A DNA stretch of 64,000 bases from Gremmenia infestans. Its lineage: Eukaryota; Ascomycota; Leotiomycetes; Helotiales; Hamatocanthoscyphaceae. The translations under genes were made by a program, and so were the position numbers. The notes under the pieces are model-generated. The model saw only the letters and a program-made list of their open reading frames with translations, ran no database searches and had not been told where the DNA came from. Of the stretch, positions 1 to 11,316 are shown one piece after another; within the stretch, counting starts at the first letter, position 1, and each line of letters begins with the position of its first letter. The DNA lies in contig JAFEVB010000029.1 of assembly GCA_032629725.1 (NCBI GenBank), forward strand, positions 1,355,114 to 1,419,113, read 5' to 3'.

Positions 1-388
1 AGGGTGGGTGGCCCGATGAGTTATGCGTGAATTTGTCCTTGATGCGCTTGTGAAGCCGTACCGGTACTAGAGTAGATTTTCAAGCAGACAGTTTCGTCGA
101 TTATGGAGAGAAGGTTATCTAAGACGACAATTGTCATTTAAATATATATTTTCCGAATGTTTATTTATATTTCTCTTTATTTCATGTTTGTTTGTCAATA
201 AGTAAAACTCAGCCATGCCCAGTACTCCTATCCATCCATCCCAATCCTGAAAATGCCCATTCCCATGCCAAGAACACCAACCCAACACCATTCGCTATGC
301 TACAGATTAGATTTAGATAAGATTTCCATGGAAGCAGGGTATATCCTCCTCAACAACCAAAACAACACACACGGGCTTAATAGATAGC
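1..388. other. Downstream flank, no gene seen
   Basis: The stretch is AT-rich, with TATA-like and poly-pyrimidine runs. It lies downstream of the minus-strand membrane protein gene and probably contains its 3' UTR. I see no reading frame or RNA gene here. Confidence 0.5.
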
Positions 389-2282
389 TCAACGAAGAGC
401 CCAATCCTCCCTTTCAACCCAACTCTCGCGATACACCTGACTCAACGGCGTCTCAGGCGCCCTATCAGTCGGACTCGGGCTCAGATTCTGATTCTGATTC
501 CAATTCCAAGCCCCCGCTCCCCCCTGCTGCGGCGGCCTCAACTCACTCCACCGCTGAATCTCATGCTCGATATTCATCGGCGGCGTGCCATTCTCGCCCA
601 GCGGCTCGTCCCCCTGCAGCTCGGCACGCTTCTTGCTAGGCGCAATCCCCAGCTCAATCTCCCGCTGTCGCTGCTTGCGCGCCCTCTCGCTGCCGTTGCT
701 GTTGCTGGGCCCGATGCCGGACAGGTTGCCTGCTGAGTACGACGCCCAGGATAGGACGTGGTCTTCACGGATCTCGTCTAGGTGTGGGGATTCGAGCTGA
801 ATATGGTCTTCGCGCAAGTTCATGTTTGCTGAGAGGCGTGGTGGTTCAGGTTCGGGTTCGGGTTCTCGTTCTGGTGTCGGGGGCGTGATCTCGGGTGTTG
901 GGGGCATTATCTCTGGCGTTGATGGGAGAGAAGAAGCAGGAGAAGGAGCAGGAGCGGAAGAGCTGTCGACTAATTTGCTCTTTTCGAATCTTTGAATTGG
1001 TAGGCGTGATGCTGTGGCCGTGACGGGTGTTTCGATTTCCGGACTCATTGGGGTATCAACGCCGAGGCCAATGGGGATGCTGTACGTGCTGAGCCCCGTC
1101 TTAGCGCTGTTGTCGCGCTGCATATCGCGGTGGCCTGGCCGGAAGGATTGTTGGTTGTCTCGGGAGTTGAAGCGGAAGAGGAGGCTGCCTTCACGTTTTG
1201 GGGGCGAGGCCGCTGGGGGCACTTCTGCAGGCAGTTCGGTACGGGAGGGCTTCCCGCGCGAATTGCGGATTTTGCTGAAGAAAGTAAATCCTTCTGGTGG
1301 GGGTGTTATTTCTCGTTGGAGGTTGGAAGGCTTCTTGCGCAAAACCCCCAAGGGCTGTGGTGGTGAACGGGCCGGGCGGAAGGCCGGGTGCTGGGAGAGG
1401 TTGTGAAGATGGTAAGCGGGATGTTGTTTTTGTTGGGGTGAGTGGATTGGTGTTATTGGTGTCGTTGGTGTTGTAGGTGTGATCGGTGATGGCAAGTATG
1501 GAGAGAAATTTGGATACCCGGGTGTTTGGCCTGGTAGTGGGTGATAGGCTGGATGCTCGTCGTCTGGTGGTGGCTCAAGGCCAACCTTTTCATCTCGAGG
1601 GGAAAGCGGCTCATCTTCTTCATACCTTGAAGCAATATCCATAGAACTGTCTCTTCTGCTACTAAATACTGTTGCCATGCCGGTAAGTGGCGCCTTTTGG
1701 TATCCTGTTCTTCTGTTAGTCCAGAATCGAGGAAGAACAACAACTTTTCGTACCACCATATGAACCCAAGGCTTCCCCGCCACGAGCCTGGTCATCGTCG
1801 TTGCTCTGCCTTCTCAAGTCATATTCCTTCTCGAATGCCGTGTCCTGGTTAAACTCCTGTTGCTTCTTCTTTTGTTGCCTCCTCTTCAAAAAGAACCATG
1901 CAAGAACTGATAATATCGCCAACCCAACTATCGAACAGACAACCCCAGCAATGATTGGTGTACTTGATCCTTTATGAGCTGTTGAACTGGATACAGGTGT
2001 TGGCGCAGCTGTGGGTTTCGAAGATGCTGATGCTACATTTGCGAGAGCCGTAGCTTGTGCTGGTGTTGTTGTGGCAGGATCAATTACTGTCGTCTTGGCA
2101 GCAACTCCTTCTGTCGACAAGGTAATCGTGACAGTGGGTGCGTTTGGTGTATCATCTGGACATCCAGGGAGATCACAGACGTTCGAAGCGGTACAGCAAC
2201 CATTGAACCCATTGCTCGAACATGTGTAATAGGTCATGCCCGGTTGACATGTTGCCCTCTCGAATAGCTGACCTAGAAACAT
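389..2282 (-). CDS. Single-pass membrane protein with N-terminal Cys motif and long disordered tail
   Basis: Two exons: 2282-1754 and 1704-389. The 49-bp intron (1705-1753) has a GTACGA donor, a CTAAC branch point and a CAG acceptor, and joins the frame in phase 1, giving about 614 residues. The N-terminus carries a Cys-rich motif (YYTCSSNGFNGCC, then CDLPGC) seen in a fungal family of predicted surface membrane proteins. A Thr/Ser/Ala-rich stretch follows, then one transmembrane helix around residues 130-150 (IIAGVVCSIVGLAILSVLAW) and a basic stop-transfer run (KRRQQKKKQ). The roughly 400-residue tail is rich in Pro, Ser and Glu and probably lies in the cytoplasm. An in-frame ATG at 2408 would add a hydrophobic leader (LFLLLIF) that could act as a signal peptide, so the start is uncertain. 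The function is unknown. A sensor or wall-associated role is only a guess. Confidence 0.75.
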
Positions 2283-4652
2283 CTTGTCTCTATCAACCTT
2301 AATCCGTAGGACCCCGAAGGAAGACGAAAATTTGGAAACTAAATGGCAACAAGATTGAAAGATGAGCAAGAGGAACAGGCTCCATGTATAGCAGGGTGTC
2401 TGTGTCAAATAGGAAGATGGGTTGATGGACAGGCATAAAGATCGGCCTGGACTAAGTGATAGGCAGAACGTGGGAATCCAGCAGAGCGGAACGACGTGAA
2501 TATGATCGCCGACTCGAGTGCAGTACTGTAGGGAAGGAGTGTAGATGTGCTACTACTAAGCTACTTTTCTGCCGGGGTGTATAGACATGGATTAATTGAC
2601 GAAGGCTGGTCAACGAACGGCCGGCCTATCCCTCCCGATCGCAAGTATTTCGTTCGATTAGCCACAAAAGGACTGCAACCGGGAGGCGATAGAGGGGAAA
2701 GCAAGGGACGGATTTGCGACTTGCGAGGTAGGGGCCAAGGACCAAGGTAGGGGGTCCTACTTTTGGGGGGGAGGGGGGGGGGTGAAGAAAGCATGCACAC
2801 TACTTGGCACTGCCTCGTGGTTGTGCTGCAAAAGAGAATTGTTGCGGTTAGGTGTGTAGGAAACTGTGGGTTGTTCTGCAGCAAGCAACCCATCGTCCCT
2901 GCAGGTACTGTACTGTACAGTACCTCCGTACTTGTAAGCTTGTACGAAGTGAGAAGTAGGAGAAACGGGGAATCTAGTAGGGTAGGGTAGGGGAGAGGGG
3001 TGGGCGAGTGACAAGGGGTAAAGTGACTAATAAGCGAGCGTTGTTTTTCACTGTTTGCAGGAGGGAGAAGGCTCCCCTAGGCAACAATCAGCTAGGCTCG
3101 GTAGCCAGGGGTGGAGAGTTCCATCACTGTGGCTTCAGTGATCACAGCGCCCAGGACGCCATCGACTCGCCCCGTACAGTAGTGTACAGTACTATACTAC
3201 GAAGTAACAGGTAAACGGTTGTGGACTTGTTACACTGTATTACACCACTACTACGGTGTTAGTTACTTCGTACCTGCGCCTCCCAATAATCCTTCACGCA
3301 GCCAAACCACAACGACCTCGCCGGTTGGCTGATACGATACGAAAATGAACTGCTCACTCGCCCAAAGCAAGCTCGCGAATGTTCTACGAGTAGCAGCCAA
3401 GTCATGTTCGGGCTACTGGTCGGCACTCTACTTATTGTCAGTACAATAATGGTATCTTTGCAGATGCAACTTCCGCATATCAAATTGCATCGTTGCGGTG
3501 TAATGTCCGGAAAATTTTAATTACATTTAGCATGTCAGTCAACTTAACGTCACTCAGCAGTGGCCGATAACCCGGAGATATCACCGGTATGTCAACCCTT
3601 TTACTAAGGACCCATTAAAAAGACTCATTAGATACCGGCATCTTATCAATCCTACGATGTCGTGCGATTGTGATCGCACTTCAATCGTACTCCGTGCAGT
3701 ATGTATTTTGTACCGTAAGTATCGCTGCTTCGATCCGCGGCTAATTGCTTGTAAAGTACTATTTATAACTCATAGACATCTGCGGTACCATTTTGCGGCA
3801 AGCGGCGAGATGACATGGTATCCACATGGCGACCAAGGACTGATGTCTAAATACAGGCAAGATGCGCAGTAGGTACCCTGTTAGAATGCGAGCTGATCAC
3901 TAGTCAGCATGTTAAGCCTCGTGAAAGTTACGAGGTTGGTTTGTAAATTTCCAAATAAAGCACAGCACTAGGTACGAAGTACGAAGTATTTCCGTCCGTA
4001 CCTACCGAGGTACTAGTGTAACCCAGATGAGGAACTTCCAGCCTCAAGTGCCGCCCATGCCTAGTGCTCATACTCTTGCGATAATCAGATGATAGATATA
4101 TACTCCAGTCGGTTGCCCTCATCTGATTCCTTCCTGTGAAGCCTTTCCCCGTTTTTAAGGCCTTTACCAGCTCCCTCCTAGGTTCCTCGGCGATTACGAC
4201 TTACAATTGCCTCAAATTCCCAGGTCGTACGAGATTACGGACCATTTATTCCGAGTTCAACCTCAGGGGTAAATTCAGCCAAGATTGCAAGTAATATCCT
4301 CCGATTCGAATTCATTTCAATTGCTCAAATACGCCGGATCATTCCGTTTGCCCTCGTTTCGAGTATGCCCTAGTACTACCACATGTAACCCACAAGCTCT
4401 TTTTCGAGATACCAACGGTGTTCATCATATGCGGGGTAATTAAGCCGTTCTAAAGGATTACATGTTTGCATCCTGCGGTCCTTGAAATTGCAAATCACTC
4501 CTTGAAAGTTTAGAAGCACCTGCATACCACGAGATTACTAGAGATCTCCGTATAGTCACATCACATTTTACAAGCGATATGTATGTCCCTGAAAACGCGT
4601 TTTATTCCTTGAACACACAGAAACACCTGCATGCTGCAAGCAATCAAACTTC
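2283..4652. other. Gene-poor intergenic stretch with G-run and GTAC palindromes
   Basis: About 2.4 kb without a convincing gene, between the 5' end of the membrane protein gene and the 3' end of the alcohol dehydrogenase gene. It holds a pure G run broken by a single A (2765-2782). It also holds several GTAC-type palindromes, for example TACTGTACAGTA near 2908-2919 and related copies near 3175-3197, and a tandem TACGAAGTACGAAGTA near 3972. Only short frames occur and none has recognisable protein character. Confidence 0.5.
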
Positions 4653-5714
4653 CTACACGCCTTCCGCATACAGCACACCGCGATACCTCATCTTCCCCTC
4701 ATCAAGCTTCTTAAGACTGTCCACCACACCTTGCTTGGTCAAAGGAAAACGCTCAATCATAGGCTTGATCTCATGCAAAGCAGCGAATTCCAACATCCTT
4801 TGATAAACAATTTTCGGTGATGTAGTACATCCAATAAGCTTCCATCCGCTAAGCATAAACTGCATGTGAGGAAGGACAAGCTTCGTCTCGAAATCCGTGG
4901 TAGTGAGGGGGTAGATGCTCGCCCTTGGAGCCAAAATGGACTTATACTGATTCCAGTCTGGCATCTGGTTCGTTGTAACCAACAGATGGTTGATTTTCCT
5001 CGGGACTTTCAGATCGCTCACTCCTTTCGTAGCTACGAAATGGTGCGCACCGAGTTTCAGAGCCTCATCTTTCTTCGTCTCCGTTCCACTAAGCGCGACG
5101 ACTTCACAGCCCAGCTTGTTCGCAAACTGAACAGCCAAGTGGCCAAGTCCTCCGATCCCGACTACGCCGATGACATCGGTAGGCTTGACACCATACTCTG
5201 TAAGTGGTCCCCAGACCGTGATGCCAGCGCACATCAGAGGCGCCGCGATATCAGACGGCAAGTTATCCGGAATCTTGAACAATAGCTGTTCTCTCCAAAC
5301 AGCACCCTCTCCAAACGAGCCCTGATCCTGATCACTAGTCCCATATTGTTTGATATCACCGGTGCAGTAAACGAAATGGCTATCGACACACTGCTCACAG
5401 ACTCCGCATGTCTCGTGTACCCAGCCCCAGCCGGCGCGGTCTCCTCTGCTAATTGTTAGATAAGAGCGAGGTTGGAGAAGGAAGACTTGCACTTTAAACG
5501 CCGTGACCTCAGGACCGATGGCTTTCACGATACCAACGCCTTCGTGGCCGAGGGCCATATCATAGGTACGATAGTGTTTGTCTGTGCCGCAGACGCCGGA
5601 GTGTGTGATTTTGATATAGACTTGATCTCTGGTAAGTGAGGAGCGGTGGGAGGTGCTTTCGACGATGTCTCCTGAGGAAGAACCCTTGAAAACTTTAAAG
5701 TCGTAGGAAGTCAT
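4653..5714 (-). CDS. Zinc-dependent alcohol dehydrogenase (ADH6/cinnamyl-type)
   Basis: This is a medium-chain dehydrogenase of about 338 residues, expected to interconvert alcohols and aldehydes using NADP(H). Visible motifs are the catalytic-zinc Cys (GVCGTDKHY), the GHE motif (LGHEGVGIV), the four-Cys structural zinc loop (CGVCEQCVDSHFVYC) and the nucleotide-binding glycines (GIGGLGHLAVQFA). These suit the NADP-dependent ADH6/CAD branch, although the substrate cannot be named. The start was taken at MTSYDF (5714) rather than the ATG 30 bases upstream. The frame is open across 5446-5490, but the family sequence continues smoothly only if those 45 bases are removed as an intron with a GC donor (GCAAGT...CTAACAATTAGCAG). 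That yields the expected KVGDR junction. Without splicing, 15 extra residues would interrupt the fold next to the zinc loop. Confidence 0.88.
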   Translation of the reverse strand: MTSYDFKVFKGSSSGDIVESTSHRSSLTRDQVYIKITHSGVCGTDKHYRTYDMALGHEGVGIVKAIGPEVTAFKVQVFLLQPRSYLTISRGDRAGWGWVHETCGVCEQCVDSHFVYCTGDIKQYGTSDQDQGSFGEGAVWREQLLFKIPDNLPSDIAAPLMCAGITVWGPLTEYGVKPTDVIGVVGIGGLGHLAVQFANKLGCEVVALSGTETKKDEALKLGAHHFVATKGVSDLKVPRKINHLLVTTNQMPDWNQYKSILAPRASIYPLTTTDFETKLVLPHMQFMLSGWKLIGCTTSPKIVYQRMLEFAALHEIKPMIERFPLTKQGVVDSLKKLDEGKMRYRGVLYAEGV

Positions 5715-8700
5715 GTTTGCTTTGAACTTTGGTTTAGGGTGCAATCAATTCGGAAGCTTGATTATTGATAGAGTAATGAATATTGGCGTGGATCTTGACT
5801 TCCGACTATACTAGTCCTTGTCATTTATTACTAATTTACCTAGACATAACCATGCCCTCTGCGACCCTCACAAGTAGGCCTGCGGCCGCCCCACTCACTC
5901 ACCCCCCGACCGATACCTATAGCATGGAGCAACGGGACGTCGATGTTCAACCCTATGCACAGGCTGTAGCATAAGTCTTGCACTTTCGAATAGGAGTAGA
6001 TTAGCAAATTTGTTTATACCTTATCTAAAATTCCAACGCCCAAGATATCCAAAAGCCTCGTCAGAGCTTGTTCATCACCAGCCTCCGTCTCCATCAACTT
6101 AGCATCAACCCACCCATCTGTCCAACTTCCCCCAAAATCAATCAGATAGCAATCATCCATCTCCCTATTAATCAGAACATTCTCTGGTTTCTATGCAATT
6201 TTGAAAACGACATCATTTCTGGAACTTGCTTCCATCGCTGGTATGTTTCCCGAGCGCCTCTCTTCTTTAATTCAATCCTCCGACGGATTAACATTACACA
6301 CATCCATATGCTCAATCTCCCAGCTGTGGTGACTTTCCCGATATTCTTAGACATATGGTTTGCAGCCGCAACTGTTACATGTATGAGTTGACATACTGAA
6401 TTGTGCTATCATAGAAAATATAGGATGAATATAACACTATGTTATACTCTGAAGAAGAATACTATCAAAGACACAATTGCAGTACGTATGAACAGTGGGG
6501 GGAATGGCCGAATTCGGAAACAGCCCTAACGATAGAGGATGTGAGGCATTTCAAGTGGCTCCATATTCCGGTATCCAAAGCCGGGGAATGCTAAGGGGTT
6601 TGCAACCAGGCCTGATCAAATAGACTAGAAGATAAGGAGTTGTGATACATTCGGCACGAACTAGCCCTTCAATAAAGGATGCTTTTGGGGTCCGAAGCCA
6701 GAGAATACTAAGGAGTTTCGAAACAAAGTGGCTTGCTATGAACAGAATAAAGCAAAATAAAAATTGTACCTATTTCGCTCTTGCTAGTATGGAGTTGCTG
6801 TATATGAGAATTCCGGCTCCGAGAATCCTTCAATAAGGTAAGTGAGGTGAGTTTCCGCGGAAGTCTTTATGTGAGCTCCCATGCGCGGTATACACCGAAG
6901 ATTGCAGAATGTTAGGCAGAGGCAGATTCGGCGCGAGGAAATTACCTTGAGCCGATTCGATTACCGTTTGAAACATCGGTGAGTTGTGTTTGTGTTGCAA
7001 AAAAAGCGGGTGAGCGAAGACCATTACTGACGTTGAATTATGTCGGTGGCAAAAACATGCAAAGCCTGCCTCATTGAGGTGTGAAGGCACATGTGACGAA
7101 TCCTTCAGCCTTGCATTAGGGGCCAACAAGGCTTTCCAGTCGTGCCGTCTCTATTCTCGGCGTTCTATTAGTGTAGAACTTAAGGTTTACCGGTAGAGCC
7201 ACGTTCATTGTGAAGTAGTTGATTGGGAGGGTTGTGGTGATGGCGATAGTGGCCAAGGCGCATGTGGGGTGGTGAGGCTGTGGTTCCCGGGTTTGCAACT
7301 TGGTATGGAAGATATACTGCGTATACAAAGGATACTTTTATCGAGCTCAATGGCCCCCTGTCGTTCCATTTTGGAGAAGGCTGAGGTCAGAAATCAGTGT
7401 GCTTCCGACGCGGTTGGAGGTGCTAAAGATAGACGCTCCCTAGCGGCCACGAGGACTGAACGAGACGAGAGACCCACATGCGGGCCAACGTCCGAGAGAT
7501 AGGCCAGCCCAGCTCTTCTCCAGTCCAGGTCAACAACCTTCGATATGGCATCACGCTCCCCGACTTCCCAACTTCCCTTCTCTTGTACGAAGTAGGGGTT
7601 AGATCAACATTCGTCGATCTCCAGTGTGAAACAACGACCGCGTGCGGATCGACCTCTCTTTCCTCCCTGCTAAGCATCAACATGAGCTTTTTGCAGAATC
7701 ATTGCATGCCTGGGACGGCGATCTGTACTGAGATGTTGCAGTCAAGCACACAATCGTCGATCACTTAAGGACGTTCCCGAACTATCGGAATCGAAGAGCA
7801 CAGCTATTGCTAGATACTGTAGCGTCTACGTTAGTAGCGGACACTACTAATTCCGCTCAATATCTCGAACTACTGCCTCGTGCGCTTGAATAGTTCCTAC
7901 TAACCTCTTACCTTTTCTAGGCATTGGCAGCTCAAATCAGGATGGTAATCTTACAATCTGTAGAAAGCGAGATCATAACGACATTTTCAGGTTTCCCAGA
8001 CATGCAAACAATCACACCACTCCGCGTCCTGCCAGTCGCGGGATTTCTTGTTCTTCCTGCGCCTCTACTCTCCATCAATCCAAATCTTGGTGGAGGGCTT
8101 CCAAATCCAGTTTTGGAATCAGATTTTGTTGCAACTTTGTTGTGTTCGTTCTACACTGTTGAAGGCCCAGACCCAACTTTGGGTGCGCCTGAGAAAACCA
8201 ATGAAAAAGGTCTCAATTCTCTAGCCTCGAGATATATGTTGCAAAGTTTGCGTTTACTTGACTATACATTGGACTGCGACTTTGCGAGGAGATGGAACTG
8301 CCATGTCAACGACAAGCGCTTTAAACGCGGCACCTTTGCTAGTGCACTGGTTTGAACCCTCTCTTTACTCCGAAAGACTCTGAACATTGCTGTGTGGCTG
8401 TTACCTATACACGAGCAAGCCCTGTTGGCATCGTCTTGTGAGAATCACACATGGGAGCAGACAAAGTCAGCAGGAGCGCTTCGTTCCTAGACGCCTCGAC
8501 TGTTGGTTCTTTTGATACAATATTCCAATAGTAGTGTTGAATGTGACCTGTCGGCGCACGATGGCTTCCATTTTATCACAAAAAACGAATTGCCGCGGCT
8601 TTCTCTCTGGTGATGCACATATCTCCTACCCGGATGCTCCTTGGATCTGCGATGGTTCGGACGGCATGAAAGAATGTTCATCGATACCAATAGGAATACA

Positions 8701-9062
8701 TGAATGATGTTGGAAAATGGGCAACGTCGTGGAGTATGGCATTGTGAATCTGTATCAAAGTCGATTGTCTATGGCGATAGAAGAGAAGAGTTAAGTGGAT
8801 TGACTTATGCATGTTTCCCATACTAAAGCGGTATCCTTTGTTCTTTCCTTTTATTTTCTTCTATTCGCTACTTAATGCTTCATTTCATCTTCACCGCGGC
8901 TCCCTCATACCTTCAATTTCTCCATTTCCGTACAGTACACCGGGCGGTCTCTCCTTCTCCTATACCTAGTATTGAGCTACCAGCTCGCTAGACCCACCAC
9001 CTGATAGATCTGCCGCTTGATGACAATCTCAAGTCCTCCATATCCGGCAATTCATATACTCG
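5715..9062. other. Long gene-poor intergenic stretch
   Basis: About 3.3 kb between the alcohol dehydrogenase and the CLN3-like gene. No frame here has a recognisable domain. The longest is treated separately as a doubtful hypothetical gene at 7924-8355. The part nearest 9062 (about 8880-9060) is C/T-rich, as fungal promoters often are, and probably serves the CLN3-like gene. Confidence 0.45.
7924..8355 (+). CDS. Doubtful hypothetical protein
   Basis: A frame of about 143 codons follows a CT-rich stretch ending in TTTTCTAG, which could be a splice acceptor, so it may be the last exon of a gene or a remnant. The product has a weakly hydrophobic segment (LRVLPVAGFLVLPAPLLSI) and no motif that I recognise. 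Its codon usage and composition do not clearly mark it as coding. It could equally be chance. Confidence 0.15.
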   Translation: MAAQIRMVILQSVESEIITTFSGFPDMQTITPLRVLPVAGFLVLPAPLLSINPNLGGGLPNPVLESDFVATLLCSFYTVEGPDPTLGAPEKTNEKGLNSLASRYMLQSLRLLDYTLDCDFARRWNCHVNDKRFKRGTFASALV

Positions 9063-10672
9063 ATGTCTACCTTTGCGCATGTCAGCCTCCACGGAACAAT
9101 GCCTTCGATGGCGCGTCGCTCTATGAGTACCCTTGGTACTCAGAGCGGCAACCCTGAACGATTACCTGTTGCTTCGACTATTACATGCCGGCCCAGAAGG
9201 CCATCCCTTATACATATACGTACCCTCAGTGAAGCAGATCATTCACCGGGATGGCAGTCTTGGCTCGATAGAGACAACTTTGCTTTCTTCATCCTCGGTC
9301 TCCTGGTGAGTGCTCACTATGCTAGCCCTCTTACTCTCACTCTCAACCTCGCTCGCACGTGCACATCTAGTGCGTTCCAGTAGACCATCGCTGACTGCTC
9401 TCAAGGTGCCACTTCCCGCCGTGACGGTCATGGCTGCCTCTCGTCTTATGTTTCCTGGGCACACGGGCGTATCTGGTATCATTCTAGCTGTGCCTGCAGC
9501 AATGGTGTCGTTCGCCCTTCCTATGTTCGCAACCCGAATATCACACAACATCATACTCCTCCTCAACGTCCTGCTCGGAATTCTCGCACTCCTGTTTTCG
9601 ACCCTGGGTAGCGAGATGGCCGGCCCAATCATTGGAACTGCACTCGCAGGTATTGATTCTGCCCTTGGACAGTATCTATACCTCGGTGTTGCGGCGTCAT
9701 ACGACCAACGGGTAGTCATCACTTTCAGTCTTGGCGCTCGTAAGTTACAATACCCCTACCTACCTTTGCGGTAGGGTGCCATTCTAACGATGGACAGGAT
9801 TCATTTTCGTTGTCAGACAAGGCATCTACGTTGGTCTGATGGCATTATTTCACCAAGATTGGAAATGGACGCTTCGAGCCGTGATGCTATTTCCTGTGAT
9901 TCAGGTTGCCATCTGGAGTTTTATGCTCTCTCAAGACCTCCTCCAGGAAGCGGAGAAAACGAGGAAACTCATTGAAAACCTCGAGACGCATTCAGACATT
10001 CCTCTGGCCCATGACTCTGGACCAATTGTAATGCCAACCGAGTTGCCAAAGCACTTTGGCCCAGGCCGCACCAAAAAGGGCTTCTTGTTCCGGACAATTT
10101 TGCCAATGTACACCTTGCCCCTAACCGTCGCAGTGAGCGGTTCAATGATTGCCACGACCGGCTTAGCATCCACATACAATTACCTCGACTCTTTCAAGCT
10201 CGCGCCAAAGGGCGACCTGAACTGGCAACTCAATTGTTCGTATATGCACTTTCTCGATCCCCTCAGCATTATTTGACTAACTAGCACGACTGCAGGGCTC
10301 GCTTCCGGATTGGGCGAGACTGCTTTCGCCATGATATCACTCTTCCGTGCCCTGCCATTCCTCTGGGGCTGGGCAATTCTCCAATGCATCGTCGTGGCAA
10401 TAGGCATTGCAAACCTCTTTCACCCCTTTCTCACCTACTTCCCTATCTGGCTCTTCCTCACGTTCCTTATTGGTGGATTCGAAGGTGCGGCTGTCACCAA
10501 CACGAACTACAAGATCGCCGACGACTTGCGCCAAAGCGGGGATCGTGAAGAAGTAAGGGCATTTGCGATGAGTTATGGTGGGCTGGGCAGCTTCCTTGGC
10601 GATGCCATTGGTGGTGGGATCTCTGTTGCGATTCAGGAATTAAGTAAACGTTACTTGAAAAATAGAGTTTGA
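9063..10672 (+). CDS. CLN3/Btn1 (battenin) family vacuolar membrane protein
   Basis: Four exons: 9063-9305, 9406-9739, 9798-10235 and 10296-10672, giving about 463 residues, close to the usual battenin length. All three introns have GT donors (GTGAGT, GTAAGT, GTTCGT), CTGAC/CTAAC branch points and AG acceptors, and keep frame. Battenin landmarks occur in order: an opening helix (FFILGLL then VMAASRLM), a segment around SALGQYLYLG, the GARFIFVVRQGIYVGL region matching the family's Gly-rich helix, and the C-terminal block (WAILQC, GGFEGAAVTNTNYKIA, REEVRAFAMSYG, LGDAIGGGIS). Family members sit in the lysosome or vacuole membrane and affect vacuolar pH and amino-acid homeostasis. It is rather divergent, so it could be a paralogue instead of the orthologue. 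The exact start is uncertain because several in-frame ATGs lie between 9063 and 9140. Confidence 0.78.
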
Positions 10673-11316
10673 GTTTGAAGCTATTGGTGAAGTGTTTGTA
10701 ATTTCTTTGTACAGTGTCTTCTTATGTTTCTCAAAAGCATGGAGTCGGATTTGCGGTTGCATTTTCGATGATCTTAGACGCTGTCAAATACTTGCTTGGC
10801 TCTATAACACATGGGTAGAAGGGGCGGAAGTGAGCAAAGTGAGCCCAGATTCCTACATGGAAGTAAGTTGCGCATTTTAGGACAGAGAATAGACATGCTC
10901 TGTAGAAAGGAGGTCAGTGGTGAGAGCCCCATCTGGCGTGTCCCGGACACATAGATCGCGAATAAACGCAATAATAGACCGAGTTGACCAGACAGATGCT
11001 GATGTTGTATCGTGGACTTTCAAATCCAAGTTCATGTGAGCAGGTGCTGACTTCACGTGAACATATCTAACCAATTGTAGTGGCCAGATTTTAACCACCC
11101 AATCTACTCACCGAAAGTTCCACATTATTCATGCAGTACCATGTACAGCCACGGAAGCTGGATATTGGGAGCCTGGTTCATTGATATGTCACAGGTGCCC
11201 CTTCTTAACACTGGCACCTCAGGTGTCAGTGCCGTATTTCGCTTCTACCTCCTCTCTTCTAGACTTCTATAATTAATTGATCGTCATGGAATCTTTCTAC
11301 ACATTATCATCTGAGG
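10673..11316. other. Intergenic, probable promoter of the caspase-like gene
   Basis: No gene is seen. A short inverted-repeat-like sequence (GGCACCTCAGGTGTC) lies near 11213-11227, and a pyrimidine-rich run (TACCTCCTCTCTTC) sits at about 11247-11260, roughly 60 bases before the chosen start codon of the next gene. Confidence 0.4.

Noticed and set aside
10559..10672. Possible truncation of the CLN3-like protein at its C-terminus
   Set aside because: The conserved C-terminal helix block is complete and a normal stop follows; the overall length is typical.
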